Shown: positions 1 through 9,959 of the stretch, in pieces
Position numbering within the stretch: the stretch's first letter is position 1
Layout: the number at the start of each line of letters is the position of its first letter
Origin: Gordius sp. MW1
Lineage: Eukaryota; Nematomorpha; Gordioida; Gordea; Gordiidae
Length of the DNA stretch: 64,000 nucleotides
Direction of reading: 5' to 3'
NCBI GenBank assembly: GCA_964036665.1
Contig: OZ038527.1
Location: 8,277,835 to 8,341,834 of the forward strand
The notes under the pieces: model-generated
What the model was told of the DNA's origin: nothing
Database searches by the model: none
What the model saw: the letters and a program-made list of their open reading frames with translations, nothing else
Translations under genes and position numbers: made by a program

Positions 1-3000
1 AAGGTTAAAACTTAAAAGTAATTTCTCTGATTTCATTTACAACCTTATACATATAACAGCATAGCGTGTTTCCACACGAATGAGCAAGGAATACAAAAAT
101 GATAAGTCCGAATTTACAGAAAAATCGTTTCTAAAAATAATATTTCGAAAAAATCGTTTTTTATATTAGTTTGCAATAAGCCGAAATTGAGTTATTAATT
201 CTAGTTTAAATTTAAAACTATCCCGACCAACAATGTTGATCGTTAGTTCTAATTTGCACGCTATAATTTAATCTTAGCCATAACACCGTGGACTAGAACC
301 TGGGTTTGACCATCCTAAAGTTGAGCGTCTTAATTTTTGCTATTCAAATTAATATATTAATATTTTATAAAATAAAAGTTGTTTAATTTTTAAACAAACT
401 TACACCATTTTTGACCTTTTAATATTTTAAATTGCATAGCAATTAATTTTCACGCGGAAAAGAGGATGACAAGCAAAAATGCCTGGGGAAGGAGAATCTT
501 TCTACTAACTACTTGACATGCTATCGCCTTGTAGTAATTGTCATTCAACAATTAAATGTGAAAACGTGTACTCATTATAAGTATCCTGAGTTTTTTTAAA
601 TATTATTTTTCTAATCCAGTAAGAATACATGTTGAATATACAGAATGGAATTATATTTAATATAACCTATTTCACGTGTAACTTTCTATGATTTTTAAGC
701 ATGTGTGGAGATAATGACTACTAAATTTTTATATTTACACAAATGCTAAAATCCCAAAATTGCAATAATAATATAGGGTTTTTAAACTAACATATTAAGG
801 CAATACTCCAAAGATAAAAATTAATAAATTAAACTTGTAGATAAAAAAATAAGGGAATTTGTATCATTGTCACATGCTGACTATTATGGTACAATCATTT
901 TTTTTTCATTTAAAATTATGCAGTTTTAACATACAAGATAAAAATGCTAACTGATAGCATATAAATAGCTGGCCGTTAAACCACAATGTATTAAATTCTA
1001 ACATTAATTGAAAAATTATTTTTCTTATTATAGATTGCCTAATAATATTCTTTAAAATGGTCACATTAGTAAAAAAAATAAGGCTGCATACAAAACTAAA
1101 GTTTTATTATTATAGATTATTAAAAATTATATAATCCCATGGATGTCTATATTTGCATTTTTTATTCAATCTGTATGATTATAACATTTTTAAATTAAAC
1201 AATCTACAAATATATTTAATGTGCTCTTACTAAAAACACAACTCCAAGAATTGCCAGAAATACCCTTAACACAGACATCCCAAAGCTTGACTTCATTTTC
1301 GATAATCACCTGTGTATATGATTTATCCTCGAGGTTATAATTTTTAAAATTGCACATTGATGCCATTTATGAAAATTTTAAGGCTACAAATTGATTTCCA
1401 ACCATAAATATTACCTTCAAGATTAACATTTTTAACTCAAGAATCCTTAAACAAAATGCAAGTAAAGAGTTTATTAAAAGCTTTTAACTAATACTATTTG
1501 TTCCATCTAGAGTTCAGTCATATATAGAATCTATTTAATAGATTATTTCAATCCTATTTAAATAAAATTGTTAAGTAAGTCTTATTAATACAAATACAAT
1601 TTTTACTTTATTTCATTAGCAGTAATAGACCAGTATTAGCCTGTATTCGCATATAAAACTCTATTATGTGTGCCGTGTACTTACGATACTCAAACTTCCT
1701 AGATGATCTACTCTTTGCGCACTTTCAGTTTCTTATTGTTTTCATCTTTCTTACTACCCTAACTATTTGTATCTATTATTATTTTATTTTTATTTATTTT
1801 ATTGATTGATGTTATTGGTTTACGGAAAAATTGATATACACTATTATCGTTGTTTACTTATTGATGGATTCTAACTCGCTCTGTGTGTACGCAATGATCC
1901 CCCCCTCATGCCTCGTTTTGCAAAAAAAAAACAAATCGGTGGCAATATGTCTGATTGTTTAGTCATAAATACTTTCTCTACTTTTTTTAACCTCAAATAG
2001 ATTAACAATATGTGATAAGACTATAACAGTTCAAAGTTGTTTGACTTCCCTGGAAGATCTTTTCTATCTGTTTACCTATAGAGTGATTTTCATTACTAAT
2101 AAAAGAAGTAGTAGTAAAAAAGTTTGGAAAAACAGGACACTCTGTAACTATTTGTTGTTAAACTATCAATTAATTATCTACATTTGCCAAAATTAAAAAT
2201 TATATGAAATGATCCATATAATTAGCAATAGCCTAATTTTCATTTTCGTGATTCTGGATTCTGATGCCTAAAAAACAATAAGTATATGAATTTTGAGAAC
2301 ATGGAATAATCACATTTTAGAACAAATGAAGGGCTTTTGAAAAATGTTTAAGAACTTTATGTCGTTAGATATAGAATCAAGAACACTTCAAGTCATAGTC
2401 CTTCGGACAAAACTAGGCCACAAAGCAGATACAATTTTAAAAAATTCTACAGGGTTATTTGGGTTCAAGTATATGTGTCGAAACAAGCTGAATGCCGTTT
2501 ATCGCCGTTTCAAATTGTATTGGGCTTTAGAAAAACGAAATCGCTGCGTTCCATTTAAAGGCTCTGTTTTAAAAATTGTTTAGACTTTGCCCCCCTCTTT
2601 AAGTGCTTATCATGCGGGTTTACAATCTAAACATGGTATTGACGCATGCTGAGAGTTTGTCTGAATGCAGCCGAAATTAAGATAAAATACAAATCATTTG
2701 GCCACTTAAATCCCGCCCCCTCCCCTCAATCACATTATGGCTATGCCGATATTTATTTTTACTTAGGGGGCATTAGTGATGAGCGCGAAGCATGCAAAGC
2801 GAAAATTTTGAGGGTTATTTACAAATGTTTTGAGTTAATAATAGGGAAATATATATTATTCTGAACTTGTTCGATTTATTCCATGATAAAAAAGCCAAAT
2901 ATATGCAATATATCTTACGCACTTTATAAATTAATGTCCTAAATTTTCACTTCGCGCACATTATGAACGCCGCGTTAAAGTCCTAAACATTCTTTAATTG

Positions 3001-3651
3001 CTTGTAAACAATAAAATTAGAATTTTATATTCTTTTTTTAATTTGCTTATTATTATAATCAATTTTTAGTATTATTTTGGCTTTTTGTGACCTTATCGTA
3101 TCGTCAGAAAATTGCAAATTAAAAAACATATCAGCTACTAGCTGTTCAAATAAAAAATTTATGATTAATTCCTAATTTGCAACAATCATCATTATAAATA
3201 TGATATCCTTGAAGATAATAATTACACTGAATTGGAATTAGCAATCATAATTGATAGTTTTAAGTTTTGATTAATTAGTCTGAGAATTTGGGGCACTTTC
3301 TAATATGAAAAAATTTGCACCAACAATTATAATCTTGTTCGTAAAACATGCCGAGTGCGCTATCATTCCGCTTCAAACTACTCAATTGCTGACTTCAAGT
3401 AAATATATTTAACTTTTAAATAATTTTTGCATGGATATATTTAAGAAATGTACTTAAATTTGAAAAAAAATTTCTTGAGAATCTAACATATACTAAATTC
3501 AACTTTTAAATTATTAATATGTGTAGAGAGCACTAAAGCAACGTCAACACATAACCAGCTAACGGTATCAATAACGGCAAAAGCGACAATTAGGGACACA
3601 ACAAATAATGGGACGGATAAATTTGGTGGGAGGGTTATAAACATTGAAATT
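1..3651. other. AT-rich intergenic DNA, no supported gene
   Basis: This stretch is very AT-rich with many homopolymer runs. Two short open frames (2344-2583 and 2646-2864, + strand) have no recognisable domain, signal peptide or splice context, so I do not call them genes. A palindromic motif TTGCATAGCAA occurs near 434 and recurs near 8760 and 8935, which suggests dispersed repeat remnants. Confidence 0.6.
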
Positions 3652-6600
3652 ATGAATCCAATAATTGAAACGGTGGGTGAAGGTCGATATAGGAAAAAGA
3701 AGAAAAAAGTCAAAAATAAATGGCGCTTCAGCAAAGGTGACAAAATAACGCCACTCGATTTGTTGTTCATCGGTTATAAGCTAGGAATTTATGTTTTGGC
3801 TATCATTGTTAATGTCATTCTAAGCGTATACCTGTGGGGACATCATAAGGCTAGCGGTATGGCCGTAATGCCATCATCTGTAACCTTCGAACTTTATAAA
3901 CGTGATATCGTTTCTCGTGGCCTCTTCACAAAAAAACGCTCTTCGAAGCGTGGTAGTAAACATAAGTTTTGGCAAAAATTTACTCGACCTATAGGATTTA
4001 AGCGGCATCATAGCTCCTTTAAAATTTTTGGCGATAACAGTCACAAAGACGAAATTATGACATTCTATTTAATCAGTGTAAACGCTTTGCCTAAAATGGA
4101 CATTTTGGGGAGTTGTGATCCTTACTTTAAACTAGGACTGTGGCCAGAGGCCCATAAAGGACCGGGATTTTTCTTTCAATCCGAAGTGAAAAATCAATCG
4201 CAATGTCCCATCTACTTTAAAAAGTTTCATTGCAAACCGCTTCCATTCAAAATTTTCACAAAGAATTTGATCGAGTTCCGAATATTTGACCACGACATGC
4301 TATCTGCCGATGATCCCATCGGGGCAGCCTACGTCAACACTTTGGGCCTGAAAAATGATGAAGTATTTTAAGGCTTTTCTTTAATTTTACCACAGTTTTT
4401 AAGGTTGAAGAATTGCCGATTTTATGTTGTCATCGTGGGCGTAGCCAAGACGAGCAGAGAGGGGCGGCTGCCCTCCTCTAAATCCAAAAATTTGTTTCAT
4501 TAATATTTAATAAAAATATGGATAAAATTCAAAAAAAATGATCATTTTGCCTCTCCCTAAACAATTATTGCCTCACTCTAATCCCAATGCTGGCTACGCC
4601 CATGGTTGTCATAATTCTAATAACGTGGTAATTAACAATTTAAGGTCCAATTTAAGTTATATTTCAATGCGAGTTAATATTTCTTTAAACTCAATGTGCC
4701 TTATTTAATGATATCGCTGCAAAATGAAATTTTACCCAAAAAACAGATAAGAGACTTCACGTCAAGACCTATGGATATTATATCAGAGATCCCAGTTAGG
4801 TTCACCGTTAATTTAAGCGAGTTTCAAGAACGGGAAAGGTTAGCAGGCGAAGTACTTGTTAAAGCTAGGTACATTCCCGATACAAGAACTATATGGGTTC
4901 GACTTTTAATAGCCCGAAACGTACAAATCCCCGCTAAAATGGCGCATCAGGTACGACTCCTTTTGCAGTTATTAAATTTCTGATGTTCTAGTGATTTGTT
5001 TAATATTACATCATATTTATTTGTTCATAAATTACTACTTATTCCAGAAGTGACAAATTGAACATTTTCCAAGCCAATAATAATTCTACCATTACATACA
5101 ACAAGCAAGGGCGTAGCCAAGAGAGGGGGGGGGCAGGGAGGGGCGGCTGCCCCCTCTAATTCCAATAATTTATTAAAATTACTAAAACTATGGCTAAAAT
5201 TTTAAAAAATGATTATTTTGCCCCTCCTTAAGACATTATTTCCTCCTCTATCCCAATACCGGCTACGCCCCTGATAACAAATAAATTTGAAATCTTTTTT
5301 ATAATATAATTCGACGAATGTAATTAGTCATAAAAGAACTCTATACATCGATTTTATAGGAATATTAGAGAAAAAATTGAATTCTGAATGATTAAATTTG
5401 AAAATAAATAGTCACTAAATATCTATTAGGAAATACAATAGAGCACATATAAAATTTATATTTAAATGGAATGTATGCCATAGCGCAATATATTGATCTT
5501 CAGGGGAATGGCAAAATTTTAATAATCTTAGAAGGGGCCAAATGGCATATAAAAGTCGATGTATTTTAAATCACATGGAATGGGTGTGTGTTTGAATACA
5601 CATTTTATAATGAACCATTCAAAACCTTATCATTAACACAAACTTTAACCGCATCTGCATAAATCTTTAACCAGGCTGGAGATGTTAATGGACAAATCAG
5701 GTGCCAGCGAAAATCCAACGAAAAAATCCTCAGCAGCAAACGGTTCGGAGTGGAACAATTTTTATCGTCGGCCCAAGATTTCAATTACGACACTTATGAT
5801 CCAGATAACAAAGATCCCTCTGCCCCAACGGATCGTAAGAATGGGGAAGGTCTATTTTATTAATCTATCCACATCTCAGTCTATTTTTTTTTTAATCTAC
5901 ACTTAGCCGATGGTCGCCACTTGTTTAAAAAGAAAATAGCTTTAATTGACGCACAGTACTGTTAAAATGAACTAGCCTATTAACGGTTTGTGACAAATTT
6001 GATTAAGGTCGACCATTGTGGGACGTATTAGTTTAAATAATAATATTGTGCCTAATATTTTGCAGCTAGAGCAGCGTTTCACGAGTCACACAACTTTCCT
6101 GGGGACTTTTGTGCCATATTAGCGATGTAGTTCCAATATTTTGATGATTAAAACATGCTTGTTCAAATTTAATGGACGTGGGATGACTAAATATAAACAA
6201 TATCAATTTTTTTAAATAAACGGTAATTTGATTTAAAAACTTTGAGATATGGTATGGCCTAAAAGTGTTAAATATTCCTAGATCCCAAACCCGCTCCTCC
6301 TTACCAAGATGATTTGAGTTCCAATGAAGAATTAACGGTCTTCGAATCGCTCTTAGAAAAAAAATCATCTCTAGCAGAGGCTTCGGACGTCTCATCCGCA
6401 TCTACCTCATCCTTCACAAATCTATTAGGGGCCGAGCGGGGATCTCGCTGCTACAATACGGTAATTTTCGATAAAACGACCCCCTTCACTTACAGGGTAT
6501 TTCAAGAGAAAACGGAAAATATAACTATCGTTTTTAGCGTTAACTTGAAGCACAAAACGTTAGGTACAACGTCCATCGATTTAAACGACATCGTAACAGC

Positions 6601-6838
6601 TACGTGCCCACCACCAGCTGATGGAAAATCAGCTGACGGTCATCCGGGGCCCGAGGAAAATAGGAACGACGAACCTTTGTACTACAAGCGTTGGCTAATC
6701 GTGAAAGGTAAGGTGGGTACGGTGGAGTACATGAAAGAGCGAGGAGGTCAGATGGGACAATTTTGGAAAAATTTGATATGGTCCAAGTTGACCGGGACCG
6801 GAGGGACTGGTGTCCCTAAGACAAGATTGCATAAATGA
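3652..6838 (+). CDS. Synaptotagmin-like protein with one membrane segment and two C2 domains, four exons
   Basis: Model exons are 3652-4362, 4747-4950, 5675-5849 and 6282-6838. Every junction has GT/AG and keeps frame, giving 548 residues. A hydrophobic segment at about residues 42-64 follows a lysine-rich N-terminus, and more basic residues come after it. C2A starts near residue 143 with the typical LPKMDILGSCDPYFKL pattern, and FDHDMLSADD near its end could bind calcium. The second C2 begins in exon 2 (GEVLVKARYIPDTRTIWVRL). It is interrupted by a hydrophilic Ser/Asp/Pro-rich insert of roughly 100 residues, then resumes in exon 4, ending with YYKRWLIVKGKVGTVEYM. N-terminal membrane anchor plus tandem C2 is the synaptotagmin layout, used in membrane traffic. 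The C2B calcium aspartates are not evident. No upstream exon was found, but one is possible. Introns 1 and 2 each carry a GGGCGTAGCC element. Family assignment is probable; the exact paralogue is unknown. Confidence 0.7.
4434..4604. mobile_element. GGGCGTAGCC-family MITE, copy 1 (intron 1 of the C2 gene)
   Basis: This 171-bp non-autonomous element has inverted ends C(G/A)TGGGCGTAGCC. It is flanked by an exact 8-bp duplication GTTGTCAT (4426-4433 and 4605-4612). The interior holds short G-rich and C-rich tracts around an AT-rich core. The 8-bp duplication points to hAT-type mobilisation. No coding capacity. Confidence 0.8.
5106..5273. mobile_element. GGGCGTAGCC-family MITE, copy 2 (intron 2 of the C2 gene)
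   Basis: The ends are CAAGGGCGTAGCC and GGCTACGCCCCTG, with the same G-tract / AT core / C-tract layout as copy 1. The flanking octamers ACAACAAG and ATAACAAA are only an imperfect duplication, suggesting an older insertion. Confidence 0.75.
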
Positions 6839-7084
6839 CACTACACGGATGGGCAGTGGCCATCGCAATTGTTTTAGTTATATGGAAATAATTAATAAAT
6901 TTAAATACCTCGATCACTTATTCTTCTGTGCTGGAACTATATAAAAAATGGCTTAGGGAAATATAGTGACTCTAGTGGAGAAGGCCCATAGTAACCAAAT
7001 CTTTTATTTTATAATATAACTTTGTATAGGCATATTTTAGCCATATATAGTATGAAATGATTAATATTATGGTTATGATTTTAT

Positions 7085-7325
7085 ATAAATAATTATAATA
7101 TACGCCCTTCAGGCGTAACTGGGGGCTTCGCCCCCAGACCCTTTTGGGGGCTTCGCCCCCAAACCCCCAGTTCCCCGTTGGGGGCTACGCCCCCAAACCC
7201 CCATCTCCTGTGGGCTCCGCCCCCAGACCCCCGGGGAAGGGGGAGAAGGAAAGGGGGGGGGAAGGGAAGGGGGGGAAGGGAAGGGGGGGGGGGGGGGAAG
7301 GGAAGGGGGGGGGGAAGGGGGGACG
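7085..7325. repeat. Palindromic GGGGGCTTCGCCCCC units followed by long G tracts
   Basis: Four GC-rich hairpin units of the form GGGGGCT(T/A)CGCCCCC (one diverged as GGGCTCCGCCC) are separated by short spacers such as AGACCC and AAACCCCCA. They are followed from about 7235 by runs of G broken only by AAGG. The block is extremely GC-rich in an AT-rich setting. Open frames here are by-products of the repeat and I do not call them genes. Confidence 0.85.
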
Positions 7326-7357
7326 ACTCATCTATTCTCCGTATAAATGTAGCATAT

Positions 7358-8770
7358 TTGCTATGCAATTTATGGGCGAGAAAGGTGGGAAGGGGCGAGA
7401 ATGCCTATAGGGGGTAGGATAATTGCTAGGGTTTCCCCCTTGGCTACTCCCATGCTAGTTACAGAACATAAAAATCTACTTTTTTGTCCAAAAAAAATAA
7501 ATGAAAATTCATTTAAATTTAAAACCTCAATTTTACTCGCCGTTTTATAACGTATGTTTTGCACGTGATAAAAATTTAAAGAAGAAAAAGAATAGTTTTT
7601 TTTTAAATTTGGCAGAAGCTGGCTATGTAACAAGGGATTGTTTTGTAAAATAAAATGTGAACATTAAAATATTATTAAGGCAATCAAAAAATTAAACGTA
7701 AAATAACATATGGATGTTAGTATGTACGTATTATGTCTAGTCACGTGCTTAGTAAGGCTTTTTTAATACAATAAAACATTTAAAATATTAGGCATAAAAA
7801 ATTATAAATAGAGAGTAATGAAAAGAAAATTGAATTATAATGGACTTGCGGCGTAACAAGTAGCGACATGCAATAGCTCCGCTATTGCCTGTTACGACCG
7901 CGCATCTAAAAAAGTCACAGGTATCATAATGATATCTCAAATAATTTACAGGTGCTAAATTAAAACTTTTTCAACCACATTTTGGCCAAAGGTCATTTTT
8001 TCCATTGGTCAGCTGCCAGGACACGGTAAAAGTGGATATAAATTCATAAGAGTCAAAAAAAACGAGAAAAAAAAAATTTCAATTCACATTTTGGCCAATG
8101 GTCATTTTTTTTATTGGCCAGTACCAAGAGACGGTCTATAAATACATATGAGTCAAAAAATAACGAAAAAAAAATTTCAAATCATAATTTGGCCAATGGT
8201 CATTTTTTCCATTGGTCAGAAGCCACACGGTAAAAGTGGATATGAATTCATAACAGTCAAAAAAAACGAAAAAAATAATTTCGATTCACATTTTGGCCAA
8301 TGGTCATTTTTTCCATCGGTCAGGAGCCAGCGGACGGCCAAAAAGTTATAATAGCAATGGTAGTAACAGGAACAATCATAATAGTCAAAAAAAATGGAAA
8401 AAATAAACTTGGATTCACATTTTGGCCAATGGTCATTTTTTCCATCGGTCAGCAGCCAACGGAAGGCCAAAAAGTCATAATAGCAATGGTAGTAACAGGA
8501 ACAATCATAATAGGCGAAAAAAAACGAAAAAATAAACTTGGATTCACATTTTGGCCAATGGTCATTTTTTCATTGGTCAGCAGCCAACGGACGGCCAAAA
8601 AGTCATAATAGCAATGGTAGTAACAAGAACAATCATAAGAGTCAAAAAAAACCCGGGATTCGAACCCAAAAACTAGTTAAATTAACAAAAATTAAAAGTA
8701 AACAAACAAGACATTCGGTGCGTGACAAGACATCGAAAAATGGAAAGTGAGCCCATAAATTGCATAGCAA
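7358..8770. mobile_element. Putative 1.4-kb element with perfect 20-bp inverted ends enclosing a minisatellite
   Basis: TTGCTATGCAATTTATGGGC at 7358-7377 is matched exactly in reverse complement at 8751-8770. Between the arms lie an AT-rich segment, a small hairpin near 7870-7890 (GCAATAGC TCC GCTATTGC) and the tandem array at 7974-8640. No transposase frame is visible and I could not define a target duplication. Either a non-autonomous DNA transposon or a chance inverted pair of a dispersed palindrome; the first is favoured by the 20/20 match. Confidence 0.5.
7974..8640. repeat. Minisatellite, about six imperfect units of about 100-130 bp
   Basis: Each unit contains the core TTTTGGCCAATGGTCATTTT followed by a C/T-TTGGTCAG stretch. 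The last three units also share a downstream block with AATAGCAATGGTAGTAACA. Core starts lie near 7980, 8093, 8188, 8291, 8420 and 8549, so the last units are about 129 bp apart and the earlier ones shorter. Open frames across the array arise from the repeat and are not genes. Confidence 0.85.
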
Positions 8771-9959
8771 TTAATAACCCCCTCTCAATTAAACCTTATA
8801 ACGGGTTCCAGCCTAAGAACTGAAATGTTACAATTATTAAATGTACATCGACAAATTTCAATGCTATCGAAATTCTTATAAATATATAAATGATATGAGA
8901 ATTTGATACAATTATCTCGAATGCTTTTTAAATGCTATGCAATTAATTTTATTTGGTAATTGCCTCTTAATATTTGAAAATTTTTATTGCATCTAAAATA
9001 TAATTTTGGAAAAATGCTTACTAACAATCATCTAATAAAAACGAAAAGGGGGTATTTATAAATATTAATGGGCAATAAAAATTAGTCGAACCACCCAAAT
9101 TGAATATTGCTTTATCAAATGGTAAGCTATATTTTAAACCATTCTTGTGGATTTTACCAACTCCAACTAAAGTTAATTTACACAAAAGCTAATGCGCGGA
9201 CAAGAGCTGTAGGGGTAAGGTTGGTCAAGGATTTAACAAATAAGTTGCAGGGGCCATCCCTTTAACCCAAACTTTAAATAAGTAATGAGACACAAAAATT
9301 TCAGATAATGTCAGCTTGCCCCTCCCTAAGCCATTAGCGAATTTTTTGCTCTCCCTCTCCTCCAATCCAAATTTAGGCTTTATCTATGTGTTGTTTATAC
9401 ATATTGCTTTGAATTGATAACGTAAAATATGACATTAAAAAATTGTTGTGGACTTAATTTTATAAATATACATAACTTTCTGAGGTAATTTGCAATTCGA
9501 AAAGCAAAATAAGGCTTAATCTAGTTTTATTAATAACATATGTGATTCTATATATTTTCTAAATTTGAAACTGTGTGTGAATGGGATAGATAAATTGTTT
9601 TGAAACATAATTCATAATCAAGATGAAAAAACCGCGATACAGAATTAACTATAAGTTGTAATAATCTATATATAAGTACTTAGAAAATATTCATTTAAGT
9701 AAAGTTTTCAAATATATATAAATTACTGTTATACATAACTAATAATTAACTGTTGCATAGTTGATGTAGTTTTGCATGATAAAATTCGGCTATATCTTAA
9801 ATTTTCCCATAGAGTGCAAAAAATTATAGTTAACAACAAAGTGGTTCGCCTTACCATAGTACGACAATTCTATTTTTCTAAACTATATCCGACATTTTGG
9901 GGCAAGCCTATAATAAAATTGAGAATCGCATCAAGGGATGTAAAAAAAAGGATTTTTTC
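8771..9959. other. Intergenic DNA with degenerate repeat
   Basis: No gene seen. At about 9230-9380 there are short stretches (GCCCCTCCCTAAGCCATTA, CTCCAATCCAAATTTAGGCT) resembling the interior and right half of the GGGCGTAGCC elements, so this is probably an eroded relative. Confidence 0.5.

Noticed and set aside
7093-7417. Three overlapping Pro/Gly-rich open frames
   Set aside because: They are translations of the hairpin and G-tract repeats in several frames, with no start context or domain.
8148-8750. Overlapping open frames with repeated peptides such as FGQWSFF
   Set aside because: They follow the minisatellite units and occur on both strands, as expected of a tandem repeat.
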